5,797 bases of DNA, taken from contig CADBUK010000197.1 of assembly GCA_902797915.1 (NCBI GenBank), positions 1 through 5,797 of the forward strand. The letters are read 5' to 3'. This DNA is from Oscillospiraceae bacterium (GTDB lineage: Bacteria > Bacillota > Clostridia > Oscillospirales > Acutalibacteraceae). Each line of letters opens with the position of its first letter. The stretch's first letter is position 1. The position numbers and the translations under genes are program-made. The notes beneath the pieces are model-generated. The model was not told the DNA's origin. It was given only the letters and a program-made list of their open reading frames with translations, and made no database searches. Positions 1-5,797 of this stretch are shown piece by piece.

Positions 1-647
1 ATATGGGCTGTTTTAAGGCGGTGGGCTATCCCGAGGATGTCGGCGAGTTTTATATGCTTGATAAGTACGACGCCTATCTATGGACGGCGCACGGAAGATT
101 TCCTACCAACACACCGGGTTGGTGGGGCGGCGCGCACCCGTTTAACGTGCTTGACTGGTCAATTGTTCATAACGGCGAAATTTCAAGCTACGACGCTAAC
201 AGAAGATATATTGAGCAGTTCGGCTACAAATGCACAATGCAGACGGATACCGAGGTTATTACATATCTGTTTGACCATCTTATCCGCCATCACGGCTTAC
301 CCGCAAATGTTGCGGCTGACGTTTTAACCGCTCCCGAATGGGATGAAATTGACAGGATGGACCCCGAAAGAAAAGAGTATTTCACCAACCTGCGCGCGAT
401 TTACAGCGGCGCGCTTGTTAACGGACCTTTCTCCGTTATTCTCGGGTCAAGCAAGGGACTCCTCGCGATTAACGACAGATTGAAACTGCGCTCCCTCACG
501 GCGGCAACCAAGGGCGACAGAGCCTATTTTGCAAGCGAGGAAAGCGCTATCAGAATTATCTGCCCCGAGCCTGATAAAGTATGGTCGGTCAGCGGCGCGG
601 ACCCCGTGTTCGTCCCGCTTGAAATAGATGATAAGGAGGATAGATAA
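1..647 (+). CDS. Glutamate synthase, class II glutamine amidotransferase subunit (5' partial)
   Basis: This subunit would hydrolyse glutamine to glutamate and ammonia, passing ammonia to the FMN subunit encoded next door. The frame is open to the left edge (first full codon at 3), and 214 residues are visible. The Met codon at 3 is unlikely to be the start: the catalytic N-terminal Cys of class II (Ntn-type) amidotransferases is absent, and whole stand-alone GltB amidotransferases are, from memory, about 350-380 residues, so roughly 150 are outside the window. Counting from the Met at 3, the GltB-type signature HGRFPTNTPGWWGGAHPF is at 30-47 (R32 expected to bind the substrate carboxylate). 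HNGEIS at 56-61 supplies the oxyanion-hole Asn-Gly, and QTDTEV at 80-85 carries the conserved Asp. The protein ends soon after the amidotransferase fold, so no glutamate synthase central domain is attached. It stops 1 nt before the next start codon. PurF and GlmS also have class II domains, but the FPTNTPGWWGGAHPF block is typical of glutamate synthase. The family call is very secure. Confidence 0.93.
   Translation, partial: MGCFKAVGYPEDVGEFYMLDKYDAYLWTAHGRFPTNTPGWWGGAHPFNVLDWSIVHNGEISSYDANRRYIEQFGYKCTMQTDTEVITYLFDHLIRHHGLPANVAADVLTAPEWDEIDRMDPERKEYFTNLRAIYSGALVNGPFSVILGSSKGLLAINDRLKLRSLTAATKGDRAYFASEESAIRIICPEPDKVWSVSGADPVFVPLEIDDKEDR
633..640 (+). promoter_or_regulatory. Ribosome binding site that sets the start of the FMN subunit
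   Basis: AAGGAGGA lies 8 nt before the ATG at 649. An in-frame ATG at 628 lies upstream of this site and would add seven residues, but it has no Shine-Dalgarno sequence of its own at a suitable distance. The ATG at 649 is therefore the better start. The site sits within the last codons of the amidotransferase gene, which suggests coupled translation. Confidence 0.85.
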
Positions 648-648
648 G

Positions 649-2151
649 ATGATTAATTATATCCCCCGAAGATTTACGGTAATCAGAGATAAAGAGCTGT
701 GTATCAACTGTGGCTGCTGCGTTCGCCAGTGCTCAAACGAGTGCCACTATTTTTCGGACGACGGCAAAACCGCGCTTGTAAATTCACAAAACTGCGTTGC
801 CTGCCACCGCTGCGTTGACTTATGCCCGACAGGCGCGCTCAGAATAGAAAAATACGTTTGCGATTACAGGGATAACGCAAACTGGGCCCCTCAGTATCAG
901 CAGGAAATCTGCCGTCAGGCAGCAACGGGCGGCACACTGCTTTCGGGTATGGGCAACCCCAAGCCCTATCCGATTTACTGGGATAAAATTCTTTTAAACG
1001 CTTCGCAGGTTACAAACCCGTCTATCGACCCTCTGCGTGAGCCTATGGAAATCAGAACAATTCTGGGCAGAAAGCCCGAAAAAATTACCGTTGAAAAAAA
1101 GGGTAAATCAACCGTTGAAATGCCCCCGCAGGTAATTATTGAAACACCGATTATGTTCTCGGCAATGAGCTTCGGCTCAATCAGCCTTAATGCGCAGAAA
1201 TCGCTTGCAATGGCGGCGAAAAACCTCGGCACGCTGTTCAACACGGGCGAGGGCGGTCTGCATCCTGATTTGGAGGACTATACCGACTGCGCAATTGTTC
1301 AGGTTGCTTCGGGGCGTTTCGGCGTGCATAAGGATTACCTTAATAATTCAAAATTTGTTGAAATCAAAATCGGTCAGGGCGCAAAGCCGGGTATCGGCGG
1401 TCATCTCCCGGGCGAAAAGGTTAACGTTGAGGTTTCAAATGCCCGTATGATACCCGAGGGCAGTGACGCTATTTCGCCTGCGCCCCACCACGATATTTAC
1501 TCCATTGAGGATTTGCGCCAGCTTATATGGTCTATCAAGCAGGCAACGAATAATGAAAAGCCCGTTTCCGTTAAAATTGCGGCGGTTCACAACGTTGCGG
1601 CGATTGCCTCGGGCTGCGCAAGAGCGGGCGCGGACATTATTGCCATTGACGGCTTCCGCGGCGGCACGGGCGCAGCGCCCACAAGAATCAGAGATAACGT
1701 GGGCATTCCGATTGAGCTTGCGCTTGCGGCGGCGGACCAAAGACTGCGCGACGAGGGTATCCGCTCGCAGATTTCACTTATTGCGGCGGGCTCGTTCAGG
1801 TGCTCTGCGGATATAGTTAAGGCAATTGCACTCGGTGCGGACGCCTGCTATTGCGCTTCCGCTCCGCTGATTGCAATGGGCTGCCATATGTGCCAGACCT
1901 GTAACACGGGTAAATGCAACTGGGGCATTGCAACGCAGCGCCCTGAGCTTACAAAAAGGCTTAACCCCGATATTATGCACGAAAGAGTTGAAAACCTGAT
2001 TAACGCCTGGAACCACGAAATTAAAGAGATTATGGGCGGTATGGGCATTAACTCGGTTGACTCGCTTCGCGGAAACAGAATGATGCTGCGCGGTATCGGT
2101 TTAAGCGAAAAAGAGCTTGAAATATTAGGCATTAAACACGCTGGAGAGTAG
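649..2151 (+). CDS. gltB: Glutamate synthase FMN-binding subunit with N-terminal 2x[4Fe-4S] ferredoxin domain
   Basis: This 500-residue protein carries the synthase half of GOGAT: ammonia plus 2-oxoglutarate plus two electrons from FMN gives glutamate, in the cytoplasm. Residues 18-28 (C18, C21, C24, C28) and 49-59 (C49, C52, C55, C59 then Pro) form two [4Fe-4S] motifs. The first lacks the usual Pro after its last Cys. From about 165 to 460 the FMN barrel follows, with SAMSFGSIS (171-179), GGHLPGEKV (250-258), SPAPHHDIYS (276-285) and DGFRGGTGAAP (334-344), all typical of GltB. The cluster site is C412-x5-C418-x4-C423, the spacing of the [3Fe-4S] site in bacterial GltB, with an extra C415. 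The protein lacks the amidotransferase, central and GXGXG parts of one-piece GltB (about 1,500 residues). The first and last are encoded by other genes here, and the central domain is not seen. The start at 649 is chosen on its ribosome binding site. It is one member of a tight operon, 11 nt before the ferredoxin gene. Archaeal-type split GltB is the closest known architecture. IMP dehydrogenase or lactate oxidase-type barrels are excluded by the GltB motifs. Confidence 0.95.
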   Translation: MINYIPRRFTVIRDKELCINCGCCVRQCSNECHYFSDDGKTALVNSQNCVACHRCVDLCPTGALRIEKYVCDYRDNANWAPQYQQEICRQAATGGTLLSGMGNPKPYPIYWDKILLNASQVTNPSIDPLREPMEIRTILGRKPEKITVEKKGKSTVEMPPQVIIETPIMFSAMSFGSISLNAQKSLAMAAKNLGTLFNTGEGGLHPDLEDYTDCAIVQVASGRFGVHKDYLNNSKFVEIKIGQGAKPGIGGHLPGEKVNVEVSNARMIPEGSDAISPAPHHDIYSIEDLRQLIWSIKQATNNEKPVSVKIAAVHNVAAIASGCARAGADIIAIDGFRGGTGAAPTRIRDNVGIPIELALAAADQRLRDEGIRSQISLIAAGSFRCSADIVKAIALGADACYCASAPLIAMGCHMCQTCNTGKCNWGIATQRPELTKRLNPDIMHERVENLINAWNHEIKEIMGGMGINSVDSLRGNRMMLRGIGLSEKELEILGIKHAGE

Positions 2152-2156
2152 GAGGT
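2150..2156 (+). promoter_or_regulatory. Ribosome binding site of the ferredoxin gene, overlapping the upstream stop codon
   Basis: AGGAGGT, a near-perfect Shine-Dalgarno sequence, begins inside the TAG stop codon (2149-2151) of the FMN subunit and lies 6 nt before the ATG at 2163. This supports that start and reinitiation by terminating ribosomes. Confidence 0.8.
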
Positions 2157-2162
2157 AAAGTT

Positions 2163-2603
2163 ATGAAAAAAGTTTATGCAAAAGAAGAACTTTGCCTTAA
2201 CTGCCGTCTCTGCGAGGTTTACTGCAAAACCGCTCATTCGCAGTCAAAGGACGTGCTTAAGGCAAATAAATATGAAGAACCCGCGCCAGTTTCAAGGGTG
2301 ACGGTTTATGGGGATAATATGCTTTCAGCAGCAGTGAACTGCCGTCATTGCGATAACCCAAAATGCGTTCAGGCGTGTATTACGGTCGCTATGACAAAGG
2401 ATGAAAAAACGGGCATCGTTTCCGTTAACGAGCAGAAGTGCATCGGCTGTATGACCTGCCTTGCAGTCTGCCCGTTCGGCTGTATCAAAACGGGCAAGTT
2501 TGCCGTTAAATGCGATTTGTGTCAGGGCGAGGATGAGCCTGCCTGCGTTAAGAACTGTCCTAACAGAGCGCTTGTTTATGTTGATTTGGGAGGTGGAAAA
2601 TAA
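2163..2603 (+). CDS. Four-cluster ferredoxin, probable electron-transfer subunit of glutamate synthase
   Basis: This 146-residue soluble protein has four cysteine groups: C11/C14/C17/C21, C60/C63/C68/C72, C93/C96/C99/C103 and C117/C120/C128/C132. C107 is an additional cysteine. The third group is a classic CxxCxxCxxxCP motif, while groups two and four have the longer CxxCx4-7C spacing found in the electron-transfer subunits DmsB, HycB, NrfC and PsrB. In that family the sixteen cysteines bind four [4Fe-4S] clusters, with groups one and four, and two and three, sharing ligands. No signal peptide or membrane segment is present, which argues for a cytoplasmic partner and against an exported reductase. 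Its place between the FMN subunit and the FAD reductase gene (1-nt overlap, TAATG) suggests it carries electrons from FAD to the synthase, or accepts them from a free ferredoxin. The fold is secure; the role comes from context. Confidence 0.9.
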   Translation: MKKVYAKEELCLNCRLCEVYCKTAHSQSKDVLKANKYEEPAPVSRVTVYGDNMLSAAVNCRHCDNPKCVQACITVAMTKDEKTGIVSVNEQKCIGCMTCLAVCPFGCIKTGKFAVKCDLCQGEDEPACVKNCPNRALVYVDLGGGK

Positions 2604-3865
2604 TGAAATACGTTATTATCGGCGCCTCCGCCGCAGGACTTGCCTGCGCAGAGCAAATCAGAAAAGAGGATAAAAACGGCGAGATTACAGTTTTATCAAA
2701 GGAGCATTACCTTCCTTATAGCCGCCCGAGCATCAGCTATTATCTGAAGGGCGCAGTTAAGGAAAAGGATATGTATCTGCGTAAGCCCTCGCACTATGCG
2801 GGCAGCAGAATTAATATTGTAACGGGCGCAGAGGTTAAGGCAATTGACCGCGCGGCAAAAACGGTTAAGGCAGGCAGGAAGGCTTATCCGTACGATAAGC
2901 TTTGTATCTGCACGGGCTCAAAGCCCTTTGTGCCGCCTATGAAGAACGTCAGCGGCAAGGCGAACGCTTACACCTTTCTTGATTTAGCGTCAACGAAGGC
3001 GGTAAAGGAAAAGGCTGACGGCAACACAAAAGCCGTTGTTATCGGCGCGGGGCTTATCGGTATGAAAGCCGCGGAGGGACTTTCCAAAATCTGTAAAAGC
3101 GTTGATGTTGTTGAGCTTTCACCGCGAATTCTTCCGTCAATTCTTGACGCAAAAGCTTCAGTAGGCGTGAAAAAATATGTTGAGAAAAGCGGGCATATTC
3201 GCTTCCATCTCGGCGATACGGTTACAGAAGCCGAAAGCAAAGGAAACCGAATTACCTCCGTTATTCTTAAAAGCGGAAAAGAGCTTAAATGCGATATGCT
3301 TATTCTTGCCGTCGGCGTTCGACCCGAAACCTCTCTTGCCGAAAGCGTAGGGCTTGAGGTCAACAGGGGAATTGTAACCGACCCCGCAACTATGCAGACA
3401 AGCGATAAGGATATTTACGCCGCGGGTGACTGCACGGTTTCCGTTGATATGCTCGACGGCAGCAAAAAGGTTATTGCCCTTTATCCCAACGCGGTATTTC
3501 AGGGCACTGCCGCAGGCTCACATATGGCGGGCGGCGATATTAAGCTCGGCGGAACGTATTCCGTAAACGCCATTGATTTTTACGGGCTGCGTATCTGCAC
3601 CTGCGGGCTTATTAATGCCGCAGGCGAACAGTACGGCGACAAAGTTATTCAAAGCGGCGACAGCTATAAGCGCCTGATTTTTGAGGGCAACCGCCTTGTA
3701 GGCTTCGTGCTGATTAATTCAAGCGAGAATGCGGGAATTTACACAAGCCTGATTGAAAACAAAACAGATATTTCCACGCTTGAGGGAGATGTTTTTGAAA
3801 CCCCGTCGCTGTTTTTATTTGAAAAAAGCGTCAGGTCAATGAAGCTGAAAGGAGAAACGGTATGA
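2603..3865 (+). CDS. FAD-dependent pyridine nucleotide oxidoreductase, probable GltD substitute
   Basis: This 420-residue protein has the layout of class I pyridine nucleotide-disulfide oxidoreductases. An N-terminal FAD dinucleotide motif reads GASAAG (7-12; Ser replaces the middle Gly, as is common in NirB- and CoA-reductase-like relatives). PYSRPSISYYL follows at 38-48 and CICTGS at 101-106. A second Rossmann motif, GAGLIG (148-153), ends in E171 at the tip of its second strand, which usually favours NADH over NADPH. YAAGDC (272-277) is the second FAD motif, and a C-terminal domain of about 100 residues follows. There is no redox-active CxxC, so it is not thioredoxin reductase or lipoamide dehydrogenase. 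It also lacks the N-terminal Fe-S region of GltD; that job may be done by the preceding ferredoxin. Rubredoxin reductase and NADH oxidase relatives are alternatives. Translation begins at the ATG of a TAATG overlap, preceded by GGGAGG at 2588-2593. Its own stop overlaps the next gene by 4 nt (ATGA), so subunits are probably made in step. The enzyme class is secure; partner and cofactor choice are inferred. Confidence 0.88.
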   Translation: MKYVIIGASAAGLACAEQIRKEDKNGEITVLSKEHYLPYSRPSISYYLKGAVKEKDMYLRKPSHYAGSRINIVTGAEVKAIDRAAKTVKAGRKAYPYDKLCICTGSKPFVPPMKNVSGKANAYTFLDLASTKAVKEKADGNTKAVVIGAGLIGMKAAEGLSKICKSVDVVELSPRILPSILDAKASVGVKKYVEKSGHIRFHLGDTVTEAESKGNRITSVILKSGKELKCDMLILAVGVRPETSLAESVGLEVNRGIVTDPATMQTSDKDIYAAGDCTVSVDMLDGSKKVIALYPNAVFQGTAAGSHMAGGDIKLGGTYSVNAIDFYGLRICTCGLINAAGEQYGDKVIQSGDSYKRLIFEGNRLVGFVLINSSENAGIYTSLIENKTDISTLEGDVFETPSLFLFEKSVRSMKLKGETV

Positions 3866-4596
3866 GTATAACTGCAGGACTTCGCACCTACGCCGAGGTT
3901 AACGAAGAAATCAAGGCAAAGCTCCTTTCTAAAAACAGGGTTGTTGTTGACGACGTCAACGGGCAGCGCTATATAGGCTGTGCGCTTGATAAGGGCAAAA
4001 CAATTGAAATTCACGGCACTGCGGGCAACGACCTTGCGTGCTATCTCAACGGCGGAAAAATCGTGCTTTACGGCAACGGTCAGGACGCTACGGGCAACAC
4101 TATGGGCGGCGGCGAAATTATCGTTCACGGCCACACGGGCGACGCGCTCGGCTACGGAATGCGTGACGGGCAGATTTATATCCGCGATAACGTCTGCTGC
4201 CGCGGCGGAATTCACATGAAGGAGTTCCGCGGTATGAAGCCCGTGCTTGTTATCGGGCAGAATGCGGGCTCGTTCCTCGGCGAATATATGTCGGGCGGAA
4301 CCATCGTTCTTCTCGGTCTGAATATGAAAAGGGGCGAAAAGCTTTTCGGCACCCACTGCGCAAGCGGTATGCACGGCGGCAAAATGTTTGTAAGGGGCAC
4401 GTTCCCTAAAGAAAACCTTGCACCAAACATAAAAATAAGCTCTCTTACCGATGAGGATAAAAAAGAGCTTGATAATTATGTTAAGCATTATTGCAGATAT
4501 TTCGGCGTGGATTACAAAACGGTAATGAGCAAGCCGTTTAAGAAGCTTACGCCCGTAACCTCAAGACCTTACGCAAATCTTTACACACCGAATTAG
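3862..4596 (+). CDS. Stand-alone GXGXG (GltB C-terminal) domain subunit of glutamate synthase
   Basis: The 244-residue product matches the C-terminal right-handed beta-helix domain of GltB, a structural domain that packs against the FMN barrel and, in the one-piece enzyme, helps hold the parts together. From about residue 46 to 180 there are repeated Gly-rich turns, including GNDLACYLNGG (55-65), GNGQDATGNTMGGG (71-84), GHTGDALGYGM (90-100) and GQNAGSFLGEYMSGG (132-146). Tandem cysteines C112-C113 sit in the helix region. A non-repetitive, charged tail of about 60 residues follows. The start overlaps the FAD gene by 4 nt (ATGA) and has AGGAG at 3850-3854, 7 nt upstream. In a one-piece GltB this domain directly follows the FMN domain; here two redox genes lie between. 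Formylmethanofuran dehydrogenase subunit C has the same fold, but the operon makes glutamate synthase the natural reading. The domain has no catalytic residues of its own. Confidence 0.92.
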   Translation: MSITAGLRTYAEVNEEIKAKLLSKNRVVVDDVNGQRYIGCALDKGKTIEIHGTAGNDLACYLNGGKIVLYGNGQDATGNTMGGGEIIVHGHTGDALGYGMRDGQIYIRDNVCCRGGIHMKEFRGMKPVLVIGQNAGSFLGEYMSGGTIVLLGLNMKRGEKLFGTHCASGMHGGKMFVRGTFPKENLAPNIKISSLTDEDKKELDNYVKHYCRYFGVDYKTVMSKPFKKLTPVTSRPYANLYTPN

Positions 4597-4599
4597 GAG
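4595..4599 (+). promoter_or_regulatory. Ribosome binding site of purF, overlapping the upstream stop codon
   Basis: AGGAG starts within the TAG stop (4594-4596) of the GXGXG gene and lies 5 nt before the purF ATG at 4605. No promoter or terminator could fit in the 8-nt gap, so purF is probably read from the glutamate synthase message. Confidence 0.75.
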
Positions 4600-4604
4600 A
4601 TTCT

Positions 4605-5797
4605 ATGTTCAGTTCACTTCACGAGGAATGCGGTGTGTTCGGTATTTTTGAAAACAAAACCGCATCTGTTGCAAACTCGGTTTATCTTGCCCTCTATGCG
4701 CTGCAGCACAGGGGGCAGGAGGCTTGCGGAATCGCCGTTAATGACGACGGCGTTTTTGCGCATTTTAAGGGCAGTGGGCTCGTGCCCGACGTGTTTTCTG
4801 CCGAAAGGCTTGCCTCTCTCGGCAGGGGCAATATGGCGCTCGGTCACGTGCGCTATTCCACCACGGGCGGTAAGGATATCAACAATATTCAGCCGCTTGT
4901 TATCCGTCATATCAAGGGCAATCTTGCGCTTGCGCATAACGGAAACCTTGTTAATGCCGACGAAATTCGCAGGGGCTTTGAACTTTCGGGCGGGATTTTT
5001 CACGGCACTTCGGACACGGAAGCGATTGCCTATTCAATCGTTTCAAACCGCCTGAATTCCAAAAGCACCGAGGAAGCGGTTGAAAAAACAATGCGGAAAA
5101 TCAAGGGCGCATATTCCTGTGTGGTTATGACAGCAACAAAGATGATTGCCTTTCGCGACCCAAACGGCTTCCGCCCGCTTTGCATAGGCAGAACCGCGGA
5201 CGGCGCTTACTGCGTCAGCAGCGAATCCTGCGCGCTCGATACCGTCTGCGCAGATTTTATTCGCGACGTTAAACCCGGCGAAATCGTTGTGTTTTCAGAG
5301 GAGGGCGTGCGCTCAATCACAACTCATTGCGGCAGTAAAAGCAGCATTTGTGTTTTTGAGTATATTTATTTTGCCCGTCCCGATTCCGTAATTGACGGTG
5401 CAGGCGTTCATAACGCTCGTATCAGAGCGGGCGCATTTCTTGCAAAGGAGCACCCCGTTGACGCGGATATTGTTATCGGCGTTCCCGATTCGGGGCTTGA
5501 CGCCGCGCTCGGATACGCGCACGAAAGCGGAATACCATACGGCATCGGCTTCATCAAAAACCGCTACATCGGCAGAAGCTTTATTCAGCCCTCGCAGGAG
5601 CAGCGCGAGGACGCTGTAAAAATAAAGCTCAATGTTATCAAAGAAAACATTGAGGGAAAAAGGGTTATTATGATTGACGATTCTATCGTGCGCGGCACAA
5701 CCTGCGCCAGAATTGTAAGTCTGCTTCGGGAGGCTGGGGCAAAAGAGGTGCATATGCGCGTTTCCGCTCCGCCGTTCAGGCACCCCTGCTATTTCGG
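4605..5797 (+). CDS. purF: Amidophosphoribosyltransferase (glutamine PRPP amidotransferase), 3' partial
   Basis: PurF catalyses the first committed step of purine synthesis: PRPP plus glutamine gives 5-phosphoribosylamine, glutamate and pyrophosphate. 397 residues are visible with no stop; family members are about 450-500, so some 70-90 are lost at the right edge. The N-terminus reads MFSSLHEECGVFGI, with C9 the catalytic nucleophile that must be exposed by removal of an eight-residue leader, as in Bacillus PurF. LQHRGQEACGIAV (33-45), HVRYSTTG (81-88), HNGNLVN (111-117) and GTSDTEA (134-140) complete the glutaminase domain. The phosphoribosyltransferase half has GVPDSGLDAA (292-301), the flexible-loop region KNRYIGRSFIQPSQ (318-331) and the PRPP loop VIMIDDSIVRGTT (354-366). 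C249 (in CVFEYIYFARPDS) and C395 (in HPCYF) match two of the four ligands of the [4Fe-4S] cluster in Bacillus subtilis PurF; the other two would lie beyond the window. The PRPP loop rules out GlmS and asparagine synthase. It is co-directional with, and 8 nt after, the glutamate synthase genes. Confidence 0.97.
   Translation, partial: MFSSLHEECGVFGIFENKTASVANSVYLALYALQHRGQEACGIAVNDDGVFAHFKGSGLVPDVFSAERLASLGRGNMALGHVRYSTTGGKDINNIQPLVIRHIKGNLALAHNGNLVNADEIRRGFELSGGIFHGTSDTEAIAYSIVSNRLNSKSTEEAVEKTMRKIKGAYSCVVMTATKMIAFRDPNGFRPLCIGRTADGAYCVSSESCALDTVCADFIRDVKPGEIVVFSEEGVRSITTHCGSKSSICVFEYIYFARPDSVIDGAGVHNARIRAGAFLAKEHPVDADIVIGVPDSGLDAALGYAHESGIPYGIGFIKNRYIGRSFIQPSQEQREDAVKIKLNVIKENIEGKRVIMIDDSIVRGTTCARIVSLLREAGAKEVHMRVSAPPFRHPCYF

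Noticed and set aside
628..651. Earlier in-frame ATG at 628 as the start of the FMN subunit
   Set aside because: It lies upstream of the strong AAGGAGGA site at 633-640, has no suitable site of its own, and would overlap the amidotransferase gene by 20 nt. The ATG at 649 is ideally spaced.
975..2237. Several open frames of 80-129 codons on both strands within the FMN subunit gene
   Set aside because: None shows domain motifs or a convincing ribosome binding site; the FMN subunit occupies this region without a break.
2603..3865. Flavoprotein as true GltD or thioredoxin reductase
   Set aside because: There is no N-terminal Fe-S cysteine set as in GltD, and no CxxC redox pair as in thioredoxin reductase.
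3739..4488. A 249-codon open frame on the minus strand
   Set aside because: It lies almost wholly antisense to the GXGXG gene and the end of the flavoprotein gene, has no recognisable motifs and is rich in Ala, Val and His as expected from reading Gly-rich codons backwards. The + strand frames have clear family motifs.
3862..4596. GXGXG gene as formylmethanofuran dehydrogenase subunit C
   Set aside because: The fold is shared, but the neighbours encode the other parts of glutamate synthase and no methanofuran enzyme genes are present.
4614..5055. Minus-strand frame at 4614-5003 and a second + frame at 4633-5055
   Set aside because: Both are shadows of the purF glutaminase domain, which is fully readable in the frame starting at 4605.
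5313..5783. A 156-codon open frame on the minus strand
   Set aside because: It is antisense to the phosphoribosyltransferase half of purF, whose + strand frame carries the PRPP loop and continues unbroken to the window edge.
1..5797. A novel defence system, mobile element, CRISPR array, RNA gene or riboswitch
   Set aside because: All of the window is filled by six metabolic genes with gaps of at most 11 nt. No repeats, inverted ends, tRNA-like folds or terminator hairpins were seen.

Overview
The window is one tightly packed, single-direction (+ strand) operon fragment from a bacterium that is probably an anaerobic, moderate-GC member of the Clostridia (Firmicutes/Bacillota; Oscillospirales/Ruminococcaceae-like is my guess). 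This rests on strong AGGAGG-type ribosome binding sites, the very high Fe-S content of the proteins, a PurF of the Bacillus Fe-S type, and protein wording typical of clostridial split glutamate synthases. The taxonomic call is inference.

Layout, left to right: (1) 1-647, the C-terminal 214 residues of a class II glutamine amidotransferase subunit of glutamate synthase, whose 5' end lies outside the window; (2) 649-2151, the FMN-binding glutamate synthase subunit, with two N-terminal [4Fe-4S] ferredoxin motifs and a GltB-type C-x5-C-x4-C cluster site; (3) 2163-2603, a 16-cysteine four-cluster ferredoxin of DmsB/HycB type; (4) 2603-3865, an FAD/NAD(P) pyridine-nucleotide oxidoreductase; (5) 3862-4596, the stand-alone GXGXG beta-helix domain of GltB; (6) 4605-5797, purF (amidophosphoribosyltransferase), cut by the right edge. 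Gaps or overlaps between genes are 1 nt, 11 nt, -1 nt, -4 nt and 8 nt, so there is no room for internal promoters or terminators. No stretch longer than 300 bases lacks a gene.

Genes 1-5 together supply the parts of a complete glutamate synthase (GOGAT) in pieces. The amidotransferase releases ammonia from glutamine. The FMN subunit reductively aminates 2-oxoglutarate. The GXGXG domain completes the GltB fold. The ferredoxin plus FAD protein probably replace the usual GltD small subunit as the electron path from NAD(P)H. The second half of the window therefore links nitrogen assimilation to purF, another glutamine-consuming class II amidotransferase, which makes phosphoribosylamine for purine synthesis.

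I saw no mobile element, CRISPR array, RNA gene, riboswitch or defence system. The most interesting material is the architecture: a GltB split into three genes, with redox modules placed between the FMN and GXGXG pieces and a non-GltD reductase. I recognise this as a variant of known split (archaeal-type) glutamate synthases, not a wholly new system.
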